NCBI GenBank assembly: GCA_034008185.1
Contig: CM067081.1
Span: 153,108,258 to 153,172,257, forward strand
Direction of reading: 5' to 3'
From: Gorsachius magnificus
Taxonomy: Eukaryota > Chordata > Aves > Pelecaniformes > Ardeidae
Length of the DNA stretch: 64,000 nucleotides
Both the position numbers and the translations under genes were made by a program. The notes under the pieces were generated by a model. That model was not told the origin of the DNA. It saw only the letters and a program-made list of their open reading frames with translations, and did not search any database. Shown here in pieces: positions 1 through 13,525 of this stretch. Positions within the stretch are counted from its first letter, which is position 1. Each line of letters begins with the position of its first letter.

Positions 1-3000
1 TAATACTCAGCAATAAGCTGAGGCAGGAGTCCAAAATGAGTATGTTGTTTTAGGATAACAGTTATACAGAATACAAGTCACTTCAGCAGTTATCCTGATT
101 TCCTGTGGAGACCAGGGCTTGTGTAATGATTCTGTCTACGAGCATCTGCCACCACACACTTTTGGATGCTGCCCCCCTTCCCTCCCCAAAGTAGCTTTTG
201 GACCACTGGCAAATTGTGACATTTCTTGTTAAAAGGTAGAGGCCTCAGGAATGGATCATTAAGCACTTAAGAACATCGTAGTACTTAGGAGACAGAGCAG
301 AGGAGGGAGACTCGCACATCTCACATACAGGAGCAGCTGCAGCAAAAGCTTGTGCCTTGATAGACAGAAGCAAATCTGCATATGAGCAAGGCCTGTGTCT
401 TCCTGTGGGGAATCCCATAGATGTGTCCTTGGGACACACCAAAGTCAGTGAAACATGAGGCTCATCTCCGCATGAAAAAGAGATCCTTTACCCTGTGGAA
501 ATGCTTGTTAAAGATCCAAGCTGCTTCAGAGTGGATTATAGGGGAAAAGCATCCTTTCGTCTATGCTCTTGCTTAGATTTGAGTGCCAAGTTTTGACCAG
601 TGCCATTTCAACATTACTTGATACATAATGAGTTAATTAATAAATGAGAGCCATTTTTAATATTAGATTTCTTTTCTTAACAGTGCTTGGGAGGCAAAGT
701 GTTTTAAAATGGGTTTATTTTTAGTTTTCAACTTAATTTTGCCTATTTGGAAAAAATACATGCTTGCAGCTAATGACAAGGGTAGGAATGCTGGCCTGCT
801 ATCCTTTATTGACATGAAGCCATCTAATGACGTGCTGGTTTTCTTAATGGAGAGGACAGGAAAATTTCTTGCCATTGTTGTGAGAAGTGTTGTCTTGTGC
901 AGCCCAAGGTAACCAAAGAGCAGCTTTTGGCAGAGACACATTTACAAACCTTTTTCTGGGTCAAGAAAAGGGAGAGAGAGCCTGAGTATGTTTTTGGCAG
1001 AAAAGGGACAAGTTCATATCTGTTCTATGATAAATTACAGAGAGGGAACCTACTGCCTGGTGGCTGAGTATATTTCTGTCTTGTTTTCTCAGTTACTGCA
1101 TAGAGACCTTGGCAACTGATAGATCAGTCATCACCTGCGTGAGAGATACTGCACGACTGCCCTGTGCTTGGGCAATGCTCTGCCCCTTGCAGATGCAGAG
1201 CATGTGTTATGGATGGAACAACATCTCTGCTGGGACTCCTGGCGCTTGAACATGAGTTACGTGAAAGGAGCAAGCTCTTTTGTTCTCTGCCCTAGAAAGA
1301 ATCTGATGAAAACACCAATCCTCCTCCAAGATCAACATCTTTGCTAGAATTCCCCTCGTGTGCTGTGTTTGTTTTCAATAGGCCTCTGCTCTCTGCAGCC
1401 TTTAGGGATAGTGAGAAGCCCTTCACTGCTTTTTTTTTTAAAGAAAAACACGAACACAAATCTCACACGTGTATCATCCCAAAATGCAATTAATTATGTG
1501 CTGCATTTGAAAGTTGTTCATGTTCTAGTAGCAATGCCATTCATGTACACAGCTATTTCATTTTGGGTGTATGCCATTATATATTGCTGAATTCATTTGG
1601 AATCCACTGCCACACTTATTTTTGTCTAGTAATGAGTATATCTCTGGGGTAGTTTCCTCTTTGTGTTGGGTGTATTCTTTGTGGCTGAGCTTTCTGGCCT
1701 GGTTTGACAAAAATTTTCCCAGAGAAAGTGGCAGCTTACACACTCTCCCAACACGGAACTCTTTATTTTCCTGTCCAAGTCTTTCTCAGAGTGCAAATAT
1801 TTTTCTGGGCAGGGTAGTGAAACAAACCAATAAAAGATTACTTTTTAACCCATTCCCCAGTCTGCTTCACCATACAGCCTCCAAACTGGCATAGCTGAGC
1901 AGTACAAAGTTTGGGATGAGCACCCAGGGGTTATTTAACCTGGCAAAAAGAAATGCTCATAGCACTGTGGATGTGGGATAGTTTCACTGCCCTGAGAGTA
2001 AAAACCATCCTGAGCGTCTTGTGATATTTTATGCTGGGGTCAAAGCAATTTCTCCCATCTTCTCTCAGCTTGTTCATGGCTAACAGTGATCCCGGACAGG
2101 ATACATCTCATCTCTGTGCTTTCATTTACCTGCCTATAGTAGAGATAATATATACACATCCGTAGATGATCACCAGCTACTTTTTGTAAATAATTTGCAG
2201 ACAAAAAGCATTGTGCCATTGCTAGGTAAGCACACTTTACCCGACATTCTGAAATGAGCACTCAGGTGTGTAGTAAAATACTAACTTGTCCTCTGTGTGG
2301 AGAACTACACTGTTCAGGGGAACTGGCATGAGCCTTTTCAAACTAGCCCATTCACAACACAAGCTGGTCTTGTGTTACACGGTGCTGATGAGTTAGCCCT
2401 CAGACAGTGAATGTGGGATGGCTTGGCTCTGAGTGAGCGATGGGGAACAGGATGTTGAATGAAGCTGTTAAAACTCCCACCAGAGCTGAAACCCTTTTGT
2501 AACCTGGAAGAGAAATGACAAAGGCTAAACCAGTTTTTCACTCTCAGACTATAAGTAATAACAGTCAAGAAAAAAAAAAATCAGAGAGAAAGGCAGCTTT
2601 ATTTTTGATGACAGCTTGTTATTAGCAGCTTTCTGTTAACTCAGGCAGAGGTTGTTAAAGGTGAAATTGTGGTGTTGACATTTGAGTACTATACTCTTTG
2701 TAGATATAAAATATGGGAGTGATGTGAGTGCATGAAAACAAGCTGAAGGCAGCATATCACCCGCGAGGTTTGCGTACTTGACAGTTTTAACTGAGCTTCT
2801 GCTAAGAGACTAGATTTTGAGAGGGGAATAAATATCTCTGAAGATTTCTGGCCTTTTAAGAGTTAATTTTTCATAACAAATCAGCATTTCCTTAACCAAA
2901 AGAAGTCCCCAGGCCAAAACAATTTTTATCAGAGGTGGATAATGAAAGCACTTTACGTCATTCTGCTCTGTATGCCTCACCGTGTATCTCAGTGGAGATA

Positions 3001-6000
3001 AAGGTGCCAAATCTGGGGCTATGATAGATGGTTAATCACTATGGAAGGTAGCATGGAAACTTAGAGTCTGGGTGAATAAAATACATGTAAATGGCAAAAT
3101 CATTTGGGTTAGAACAATAGGTAATGAAGTAGAAATAAAATCCCCTACGTTTGGGGGGTTAAAATATGGTTTCATAAAAGAAGTGTTTTCTTAGAATTAA
3201 AACAATAGAACTTTTCAAGGAAAGAGAAGAGACCAAAAGATTCCCACTCATCCTCAGCTCAGGATTTAGGATAGTTTCTGTTCTCATAAAGGTGAGACAA
3301 AAGCAAAAGCTGTACAGAAAATAATTGTTCTGGGCATGCTAAAGAAGATCCAGCAGAGCTAGTAAGCTCTGTGTTCAGTGGAGGGAAAAATATTGCATTC
3401 TTTTGCCTTAGTAAGGAAACAAACCAATGAAATATGTACATAAAAAGGAATCAATTTCCCTTTCCTGTGAGGCAGAGTGATTCTCAGAAAGGTAGCTGAC
3501 ATATTGAAAGTAATAAAGCAGGTAGTATCAGAAAGGCTCCTTCCTTGTTTTGCCATAGGAATGCTGTTTAGCATTTCAAATACATTATGGGAAAATAGAA
3601 AACCTTTATGATGGTACACAAGGATGCTAAACTCTTTGCAGATAACACTTTGTCTGTGGAAAAGCATACCTGAGGGAAAAGTGGACGTAGAGAAGTATAC
3701 AAGTATTTGATTTAAAAAACCTGTCCAGATCCCTTTGAAATGTGGGTTGTGATCACCAGAGCTACAAAATAAAAAGTCCTGTAAAAAAAGTAATTAAGAG
3801 ATAGCACAGGGTGGCTGGTATAGCCTATTCTTCACCCCTATAACCAAAGTACTGCTAGATAGGCTGTTATTTAAAGGCCACAGGATGATGACTACTAAGA
3901 TGTTGCAGAAAGCTTTATTAAAAGGATATCTGAAGGTCAGGGAAGTACTGAAAGATCTCAGAACACTGAAGTATATTTGATGCTGTCACCTTATGAAGCA
4001 TCATTAAGAAAACTACTAAGGGTCCATCGCATATGCCAGAAGTCAAATAAGAATCAAATAAAAGGATCAATGTTAGTGGCTATGGGTGGGAGAAAGCTGC
4101 CTAAAGTTAAATAGACCTAGAGCTGTGGATGTTGGAAAGGAATAAAAATTCCACAGGGCTGAGCTAGATTGTTCCTGTATATTGACAGTTTTGGATAAAT
4201 TTATGTGATATCACAAATGCTATACGCTGCTACAATTACTTAAAACTGGGTTCCCATTTTAAGCTCCAAAAGGTCAACTCAAAGGTCTCCCAGACAGTAG
4301 TTAGCTTCTTTTTCTCTTGTAGGACAATAATTAGAAACATCCTTTTGAGAATGTGTTTTCAGATGCCAGGTAACCAAAGCTCTGTTGTGCATAGATATAG
4401 TCTTCTTTTTCTTTTTTTTTTTTTACATGAACGAATAAAAATAATTACTTTAAAGTACCCACTCATGAGAATAACTCTGCTCATCAGTCTAATTGCAAGC
4501 ATACACTTTCTTTCCACCACCATAAATTCACAATGGTTCATTAGCTTCTATAAGAGGATGAAATGGATCATCTTGTTAACATTGATGTTGTTTTAAATGG
4601 TTGATTTCACTATGTATGTGTTGGAATTTGCAGTATACCTGTACAACAAAGATAATTAATTAATTAAGGAAGAATTTGGAAGACAATGGCAGAGAGGGAA
4701 AACTGATATTTCCTGCAGATCCCAGATCTACAGCTTGACTGAAATCTGAGACGTAAACAAATATGACTGAGTGTGAACATGTTGATTTATCAGCACTCAC
4801 CTGAAGGGCAATAACTTGTTAAGTTGCAGTAAATCAGTTGTTTTCCGCCACAGAAAGGGATGATTTGATTTTTTCCCCATACATGACGGAAATGTGTGTG
4901 AGAGAACAAGAATAGGGAAACTGTGCTTTTAGTATTTTCATTATGATCACAAAAACATCCTTGAAGATATAGCACTCTCCTGGCATGTATATTCTAGATA
5001 AAAGTATTCCAGCCCTAGGGTATGTTGTTACCTAACAGGAGGGATGTGGTCATTATTTTGTTTTATCAGCTTTTCTTTCTCTCCCTTTTGCAAGGATTTA
5101 AACATACTGCGGTCTTGCTGAATCCTTCAATCCATTTCCCTGGCTGACGCTGGCAGTATACTCTGTGGATCTGATGAAGGGATTTTATCATGGACCTGGC
5201 TCTGCATGCAAATTAGGGATGCTAACTAGGGAAGGACAAGGAGAGAGGAAAAACTAGTGTAATATCTGGAAAAAAAAAATAGGAAGCACCTCAGCTCTGA
5301 TTCTCTTCTTTCTACTTTATTTCCTAGGAGTAACTTTACTGACCTAACCAATTTTTTTATTTTTTTTTATTGGTCTGCACCTCTGAGAAAGAAGAGTCAA
5401 GGTCATTGTTTCCAATTTATACCTTAAGACTCTAACTTTTGCCATAGATATGGGATGCTAGTTTATTATTTATTTTGGAGGATAATCCCTGATAGTTGTA
5501 AACTCAAAATACAATATAGCTCACTTATGACAAAGTAAGGTTAGTTTGGGGATTAAGTTTTCCCTATTACATTGCTAAAGCTCACATATTTGATTCTGTT
5601 CCTTAGCTCTATCACCTAGACTGATTGATATTTTCACATCAAGCAGGCAAAACTGCCACTCAGGTTTAAAATAAAGAAATACAGACAGTTCTCTCTCTGG
5701 TCTCCCTGCAGCTCCCTCCTGGCTTCTGGTCTGTTTAGATCCTATCTAACCCAAGGCAGCTCAAACCAAAATTCACTTAGAAAATTTAGTTTCCGAATGC
5801 AATCCTAACTGCTATGGGAAGACTGGGTGCTCTGCCATTGACACCAAGGTTGCCTCAACGTCAAGGAGCGTGCACGTGTCCTGGGCCACTGCTGCCCATG
5901 TGGCAACTGGCAAAGCCTTCTTGGCTCTCTTGTGAGACTCCATCAGCTGTTCCCACCTTATACCCTCAGGTGGGACATCCTCAGCTCTGATGCTCGAGCA

Positions 6001-6585
6001 GTGATGCAGCGGTTTCTCTCCTGTGCTGCAATGTCAAGTACCAGATGTAGCTGACTACTTTCTCAAACCCTGGCTGTCCAAAGAGACTGTGACCCTTATC
6101 CCACCCCAAAACCGAATTCTCTGTCATGTGGTCAGTATGTTACTGTGCCCCATGTAACAGGACCAGTCCAAGCATACCTACCTGCAGTGCAGGCATCTTG
6201 TGCCTGGCTTCATGAAACAACCAGCCCTGAGGGCATTTGCTTTCAGGAAAGAACCCACATCTGGCTCACCTGCCAGATGTGCCTCTACCACAGAACACTT
6301 GGGACTTGTGGGCAGCCTCTGTTTGGGCTCTGTCTTTTGACACCATGTGAGCTTTAGCTCTGGCTTGCAGTCATTAGCCAGTAAAATATAGGACTTTGGC
6401 CTCTTTCTGTCCTGTCTTTTAGGTTATAACGTAGATGCAATATGAAAACCCCTGTCTGATGTGCTTTATGGTATGTGCATTTTCTTTCTTTCTACATGAT
6501 ACCTTGCTCCTCATGAAAAAAAGCGTACCAAAATGACTGAGGAAAAGTTTCTGAGTCCCTCTAAAGCTTCATCCATTGTATTTCA
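1..6585. other. Unique AT-rich non-coding DNA
   Basis: No supported gene was found. Open frames on both strands stay near or below about 100 codons, overlap one another and show no family motif. Only low-complexity features stand out: a T-run near 4409-4423, a short TAAT repeat near 4652-4667, and a T-rich stretch near 5347-5374 flanked by ACCAAT and ATTGGT. I recognise no interspersed repeat here. Confidence 0.6.
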
Positions 6586-6800
6586 AACAACAGGTTCCAT
6601 AATGATGCCACCATTTAATTCTGTGGAATTAATTAGCATTGGTGCTCCCAACTTCTGTTACCCCAAACCTTTTCTCCCTTTAATATAACTAATTATAGTT
6701 CCTGTCCCTGCCTCCAACATAATATCATGAGCTATTGACTACAGCCATTAACTGCGGCTAAAGAAACAATAGTGCTCTGTTCAATTCACCTGAAACCCAT
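6586..6800. other. Candidate conserved non-coding block (weak)
   Basis: This AT-rich unique stretch holds several homeodomain-type TAATTA/AATTAATTAG cores between 6610 and 6700 and a short run around ATTAACTGCGGC near 6745-6760. No repeat family or coding frame explains it. Reading it as a regulatory element is inference from motif density only. It may be ordinary AT-rich intergenic DNA. Confidence 0.2.
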
Positions 6801-7020
6801 AAAGTATGGACCTCGGTGAATTATAACACTCTGAAGAGATTTTTAAAAATGTAGCAAGCAACTTCTCAAAATATCTGTTGGTTTCAATGTAATGGACTCC
6901 CCTGCCTCCCTCCAGCCACACAGCTACTCTGCAGCCACTCACTTCACCCACTAGTGCACCTTTGTGTATTTGTGGATTTTTCCATCCTGTGCAATAGGAT
7001 GGGAAAGAAGAGGCTCTGTT

Positions 7021-7051
7021 GTTATTGTCGTTGTTGTTGTTGTTGTTGCTG
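7021..7051 (+). repeat. (GTT)n trinucleotide microsatellite
   Basis: About ten near-perfect GTT units, with one GTC interruption at the left side. Read on the minus strand it gives an Asn run inside an open frame of 187 codons (6781-7344). That frame has no other protein-like feature and is treated as fortuitous. Confidence 0.9.
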
Positions 7052-10000
7052 ATACACACATGAATTTTGGCCAAGGGAAGAGAACGACTGGATCTGTTAT
7101 AATGTGAACTCAGTGCCAAATGGTAAGTAGTACAAGATGTTACAATGAAAAAATTCATGCTCAGGACAGTCTGTGGAGTATTAATTTGTATCCTAGCAGG
7201 GGCTTGGAGTTGTGGAGGGGCCCTAGGGTGATTCTGAGTTGTTACTCTCATGTCAGGCTCACTCCAAAGACTTTGCCCTCGATCTCTGCTACCTTTCGAA
7301 AGGGAAGTAAAAAGGAGGCCCAAGGCACCAGCAGTGACTGTCACTGGAGAGAGAGGGCATTGACAGGTTAAGGGTTGTTCATGTTAGACCTCCAGAGGAA
7401 GTGGGCACCGAAGGCCTCCTTCACCACTGGGGTTATTTCAGTAAGGACTCTGCACAGGAGAAAAGCAAAATGCAGTGATCATGTATGTGTCCCTGAAGCT
7501 CCATATGGATCTGAGAGCCAGTCTCCGGGGAAATATATTAATGATGGATGATACTGAAAAGAAATCAGAAGTATTAGTTTGACCCAGGGCATCCAGTTCT
7601 TAATCCCCAGCTCAGCTGTTGCAGCATCCTTTGGAAGACTTAATATGAAATCCAACTCTGGTGATGTACAAAACTGTCACTGAACTATGCCAAATACCAA
7701 AACTTTAATGAGGTTATTCTTGTGGTTTATGGGATGCAGAGCAGTAACCTACTTTCTGCTCTGATTAAGGGTAGGAAGTGAGTACTTTTCAGTGTTGCAT
7801 CATTAATCAAAAATAATAAAAAATATAAAAAAATCCCTTAGAAGCTAGATGTGGAAAATTAAAGAAGTTTTGATGAATAAACTTATCTCCAATTAACTTA
7901 AGCTGTGCAAATCCTTTAGAAGAGACATTGAAATGTTTTTGAGACACTAAGTTAATTTGGTGAAGTCTAGTAACAGCATCAGATTTTTCTGAACAACCTG
8001 ATTTTCATGTTACAGATGTGTCAGCGTAAGTATGGATGCACTAATCATTCTGGTATAATTAACTGCCTGGTGAAATGTCTCATTAGCGTGGGGAGTTACT
8101 GATGAATAATTTGTCATATTCTAATTATTCCTTTCTCACCCCCCCTTCCTTTAAAAATACATAATTATAAGCATTTAGGAAATAACTTACATGGTGTTGA
8201 AAATCTACCTCATCATTTAGATCCTTCCAACTTTTCTGAAGAGCAGTTTATGCTAAGTGCTGAGAATTAAGGTAGCTATAGAAAGAGCTGTTCTATAATG
8301 TTGTAGCACTGCACAAGGCGCACAAGAGCCTGCATATGATGTGGAAGGTTTCCGTTTGAGAAAGGCCTCCATTGTGCTTTACTGCCCCAAGGATGAAAGC
8401 AATGAGGTATAGTATTAGGTTGCGCACAGATTCTGCTGTATGTGAAGCTTCATGAATGTGATAAATTCCTTGCTGACCTATTTAAAGACCTCATGATATC
8501 AGCTCGCCCTTCCTGACAAAGCTCTCCTAACTTAATAGAAACATCTTTTAGACTGATAAATGCTTCAAGCAGGTTTCCTCTAACTAGAGGAAGAGTTGAC
8601 ACATCCCTGGAATCTGGAAAAAGTTGAGAAGGAGGTAGTTTATGTTGCATACATACATCCAGTAAGCATTCCAGTTATATGGTAGATGGAATTTACAGTA
8701 AGCCTTGAGATACATTGATCAGAGCTGAAGCTGGAGGGCGAATGAATGATGCGCATTCACTGTGCTGTCTGGGAATACCAACAAGGGCTCTAGCTTCAGT
8801 TAGTACGTGTACCTTGACAGCATGCAGTTCCAGAGTCAAAATGTAATGAACTTCACCTGCTTTGTATTGTAGCATGTCCAAGCAGACAGAGTATGATGTA
8901 CACTATGGTTCTGCTCCAGGCAGACAATATTAAGTTGTTCCAAGAAATTACTTCTATGCTTTTCTTTCCTCTTCTACATTTATTCTTATTTAGTCTGCAA
9001 AATTCACTGAAGTGGGGGCAGGGAGTAAACAAAAATGGCTTTGTGTTGTGTGCTTGCTTATATACAAGACCTCCTATAGTGAGGCATTTGCACACTTCTA
9101 CAAATATAGCCTTGTAACAGTTTCAATAGAATAGTACTATTAACTAATTTTCCATCTTTCAGGGCTCTTATACACTATGTGAAGAGCTAGACATATGGAA
9201 ATTACAACAATCTCTCAGTGAAATTTGAGCCAGAAGAAGAGAGAAAATTCAAGCAGTCAAACTATTTAGACAGGATAAGGAAGCAAGCAAGGTCAGTTGA
9301 CCGTACGTGGAAGGCCAACTGGTTGCAGGTCATCTGACTCTAGGAAAGCTAGTACTGGTCAGTTCTGTTGGTGAAACTGTGAGTCTCAGCATCTTGGAGC
9401 AGGATTCCCTAGGGGTAAATTTTCTTTAGTCCATCTCCAAAGCAAGTGTATGAGCTGAGGATTTGCTCCTTGTAGTCACATCACACGTGAAGCTCAAACT
9501 ACATCCTTTCTCTTTATTCTCCTTTTTAAAACAGGAAAGAAATGGTTAGCCTTTATGATTCAAGCCAAAGCTAATAACCCTTAGATTTATTGTCCAAGAG
9601 ACAAATACACCTTCTTTTATTAAAAAAAACAATTAAAAAGTTGTTGGCGTTGGGGGTTTTTTTGTAAGTATCTTGCCTTAGGAACAGTGAGGGTGGCTTC
9701 AGAGTATTCATCAGATCTATCCCTTTTTTCCCAAACTGACATTCATTTCTGTCACAATTTTCAGTCTTAAAGCTGTTCAGCACGCTTCTGCAATGTAAAA
9801 TTCTTCTCCTAAAGCCTCACAAGTCTAGTTCATACTATTAGCAAAATGACCCTGTCCTTTTAATAGCCCAAAGAGGAAGATAAAGCATTTTATTTCTGAA
9901 CACCCCCTTTGTAACCTTGCTGGAGCACAAAATCCTAAGAAAAATATGGAGCATTGCCCTCTGGCTGCTTTTTGTATCAGCCATATTCTAATGTTGTATT

Positions 10001-10599
10001 GCTTGGCCTGACTGGGTTTTGGGTGATAGCATATTCCTAATTCAGTTATGAAGCGACAGAGGTGCCTTCTGTGGCCCTGCATTCTCAGTTTGCCAATGCC
10101 TATTTGAGCCTTCATTCATCCTTCCCATCTTTATCAGGTTTTAGTTTTTTCAGCACCTCCCACATTTTCATAGTCAATCTGGAAATGCATTAAGTGAAAT
10201 CTCAGCGCAACGCAAGAACAGCTGGTGAAGAATGGAAAAGTTTAAAGCCTCACTCACCTGTTTTTTCTGCACGTATTTAATCTTTGTGAAGGAATTAAGT
10301 ATTGTGAGGTAAATGCATCGACCACATGAAGGAAATACCTTGCAGCCCATATTCATCAAGCATTCCTATCTCTGTACTCTGAACGCTATGGCTATAGAGT
10401 CAGTTGTCTGGAATCATCATTCAGCATGTTGTGGCAACCCATGCAGTGACAGAAGAAAGGTAATTTCTGTAATATATTCGGGGTGCTTTAGAAAGCCAGC
10501 ACAGTAATTCTATTCAAAGAAAGGAACAGGACTTAGCTGGGCTTCATTCTGAAGATGAGCCACACTGGTTTAGTGTGACTTCAGTCTCTGTATTGTTCA
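7052..10599. other. Unique non-coding DNA
   Basis: No gene or clear interspersed repeat was recognised. Open frames are below about 100 codons and share no family motif. A stretch at about 8035-8150, containing TATAATTAACTG and TAATTATTCC, has a conserved-element look, but the evidence is only textural. Confidence 0.55.
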
Positions 10600-10685
10600 C
10601 TGTAACCCACTGTGTCTCATTTTCCCATCATAAAAATGGTATAATGGTGCTACCCTACTTCATGCTGAGCTTTTGAGGGTTTGGG
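10600..10685 (+). mobile_element. Ancient MIR-like SINE fossil
   Basis: The stretch resembles the core-to-tail part of MIR/CORE-SINEs. A CTCATTTTCCCATC-like segment is followed by AAAATGGTATAATGGTGCTACC and CTACTTCATG...TTTTGAGG, matching in order the known pattern (cctcagtttcc, catctgtaaaatgg, ataatagtacc, tacctcat, tgtgagg). Divergence is high, as expected for an element older than the bird radiation. The family is recognised from memory of its consensus; no search was run. A profile-HMM search could confirm or reject it. Confidence 0.45.
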
Positions 10686-10984
10686 GTTTTTTTTTGGTGA
10701 AGTTTATTGAACTGGGAAATGGACAGAACAATAAAATGCCATAATGAGACACCATTATCCTCCCTGCTTCCACATCCCTCATCAAAACCTGCTATATCTC
10801 AGAAATCATCATTGTTAATCACTAGAATGACAAATGGTATTCCAGATTTTTTTTTACATTTCTCAGTGTTTTAATGAAGTTCTAGAGAATTGCTTAACTG
10901 AAAGAGCCAAAATAAATAAGCAAGCATTAATGCAATGTCCTTTACCCACCTTTCTTTCCTTTGCTAATGTTTATTTTATATCAA

Positions 10985-11045
10985 AGCACTCTTTCTTTCT
11001 GGCAGGGACTGTGTCTCTTTGCACAGCACCTAACAACACAGTGAG
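10985..11045 (+). mobile_element. Possible ancient L2/MIR-type 3' tail
   Basis: The motif order GGCAGGGACTGTGTCTC then TGCACAGCACCTAACA matches the tail common to old amniote L2/MIR-related repeats (ggcagggactgtctc...gtacagcacctagcaca). It lies about 300 bp downstream of the MIR-like fossil and in the same orientation. The two could be parts of one decayed insertion or independent copies. Confidence 0.35.
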
Positions 11046-13304
11046 TATATAATGTGAACAATGAACTATTGGAAAAGTTTACATCTAAGATTTTTTATCA
11101 CATGAAATACCTAAGGCTACCAGTTAAGAAAATATCCCCCTCCAGGACAGAATTGAAATGAATGCTGTCCCCAGAAAGGATAAATTTAAATGTAGACTTG
11201 AGAATTTTCCAAAAGGGAGGCTTAGATGCTTTTTGGACCTTTTTCTTTTTCCTTCTCCAAGAAGGAAAAACTCTGATATTCAGGGGTGCACAGACTTGTT
11301 TGTGTCAGGTGTCATCGTTAGCAGAGGTGGGTGCCATTCCCAGCTGTGGCAGTCTCCAGCTTTATTTGGGGCAGTGTATTACTGTCAAACAGTAGCTATG
11401 TCCCTAGCAGTGAAACCTGTATTTAAATGCAAGCTATCATACTTATATGAATGATTGGCTAATGTAATATGAATTGTATTATGTAGAAGACAGATAAGAA
11501 TATCTCTACATGTAACTTTTGGCCTTAAATAGCTCAAGTAATTGATCCTTCTAATCTTTGGGATGCTTAGGATGTTACTGTAATAAATAAATAGGCAATA
11601 AGTAATGTCTTGAGGTATCCTCATGAATGAAGTATGAGGCTTTGCCAATATACTTGAGAATAAATGCCAACCTGGTTATTGTTACTGCAAGTAGTCTGTT
11701 TGTTCTGGAAATTCCATATCCTAGGGTGGACCATGATGGTTTTATTTACAGTTTCAATATGAAAGTACCTCCTCAGGTGATAAAATAACCTTTAATAATA
11801 TAATAGCTGGGAAATAAGTAACTGAAGCTTATTGGATACTTTGAATTCTGCCTTGTATCTAACAATTTGGTGCATGTCTATATAGATGGAATTCAATTTA
11901 TTTTTCATTCTCTTTTGTATTTCGATTTGCAGGTTGGAATTTTTCGTCATTCCTCCAAGAACATTAAAATGATTAGAGTTTGCTGACAGCCTTGGGGAAA
12001 CTTTTAAAAAACATTTCATTTAGAAGCAATCCTGCCTCTGTAGTTTATATTACCTATAGTTATTTCGCAGTTGGTTGCTGTGGAAACAAATGTCATGTCA
12101 AAACCAAAGGACTGCGTTCCAGGTACAACAGATGCAATACATGTGATCCCTTGAGAAAGGCACATGCTGGGAGAGGGATTTGTCTGGCAGACAACTGATG
12201 TCTGGACTCTGTAGTTTGGCCCATTTATGCCCAACACAGCACTAAAGACTGAGAACAAAGATGAATTTCAGCCACTTTTATGCTTTTTCTTTTTTTTTTT
12301 TTCCTGCAGATAGGTATCGTTTAGGACAGCTTACAGTGTCCTTCAACTCATTCCTGTCAGCTCATGACCCTTGGGAGCCAATCTGACAAAGAAGAGAGAA
12401 GTGGCTTTGGCATCACCTCAGCCCTGCTCCCTGGGGAGAGTTATCTGCATAGAAAGGGTGATCAAGGAATCAGTTTGACTTCTTTCGTCCTACTGCAGGA
12501 GTGGTTCAAAGCAAACACGGGAAGATCTGGCTTTTGTCTTTCTGAGCTGAAAACCTGTTCTTTGGTTCTGCTGGGTACTGTTCAGCTGGTGAGACTGTGA
12601 TGTAGCAATTGCTTACTCTGCAGAAATAGGTCAACAGAAATTATTATCAATGCAAATAGCATAGCAAATTTATCAAGTAGCTTTAAGTAGAAAGAAAGGA
12701 ACATCTGAAGAAAGGCAAAATCTTTCCTTCTGTTAAAAACTTAGAACGAAATGTACTGAATTTTTATTTAAAACTAATGATTCTTTCAAAGTGCAGGTGA
12801 AAATGACAAAAAGGACATTCAACCAGAACTGCCATCCCCCCCCCCCCCAAAAAAAAAAAGCTCAATAAATATTTTGCTTGGGGTTAACAGATACATTTGA
12901 AGTTGACTTGAAATAATGTAATTTGACAGGTTTGTTTCTGCCAGTAAACTGAAAAAAAAAAATGTCCTAAAGGAGAGCTTTACTTCTCCTCCTCCTTTCT
13001 TGGCTTCACTAGGTCCCATTGGCAGGGTGATGTCTTTTAAACATCTTTGACTATGCCAGATGGTTAAATCCTCCAAGTTGGCAGTAATTTTTTATATTGC
13101 CTCCATACATTGCACTGAAACCCCTTCCCTGCCTTTTCAGTCCTCTGCTCCATAACTATCAGATCTTATACTTTTAGGTAATATCCCTTGTTGTCTTAAT
13201 CTTTTTTTGTGGCAGGGACTCCCCAGAGCATAAAGCATACCCTACCAACGGCCAGCCATTCCTGGTCCACCTAAACAGTGTGCGGTGTGTTGGTCTTTTC
13301 GTTT
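11046..13304. other. Unique non-coding DNA
   Basis: No gene recognised. Two overlapping frames at about 11158-11454 (98 and 77 codons) lack any family signature. The part at 12360-12600 is somewhat GC-richer and open for 78 codons on the plus strand, but it shows no domain or splice context I can defend. Confidence 0.5.
12836..12859 (+). repeat. Poly(C)13 followed by poly(A)11
   Basis: A run of 13 C is directly followed by 11 A. Length and sequence accuracy in this run may be unreliable because homopolymers are error-prone. Confidence 0.9.
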
Positions 13305-13525
13305 CTTGCACAGCCTTAGCTATAAAGCTTGATTAATTTTTTCAAAGACACTAGAAATTATATTGTTATAAATAGTTATGCAAATTTTATAACCACAGCA
13401 CTTTACTTAGAGTATAATTTCACTGAAATAAAGTCATCCTTCTTTGCACAATGAGATCTCACACTATGAGGTGTTAATCAGCCATTCAGGCTTTACATTA
13501 AATGCAACATTTATGATGACATAGA
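13305..13525. other. Candidate conserved non-coding element
   Basis: This AT-rich unique block carries a perfect POU octamer ATGCAAAT at 13378-13385, an AACCACAG RUNX-type core immediately downstream, and TTGATTAATT near 13329. No frame or repeat accounts for it. Motif matches are seen directly; regulatory function is inferred. Confidence 0.25.

Noticed and set aside
6781..7344. 187-codon minus-strand open frame with an Asn run
   Set aside because: The Asn run is the (GTT)n microsatellite. The rest has no domain, and the frame looks fortuitous.
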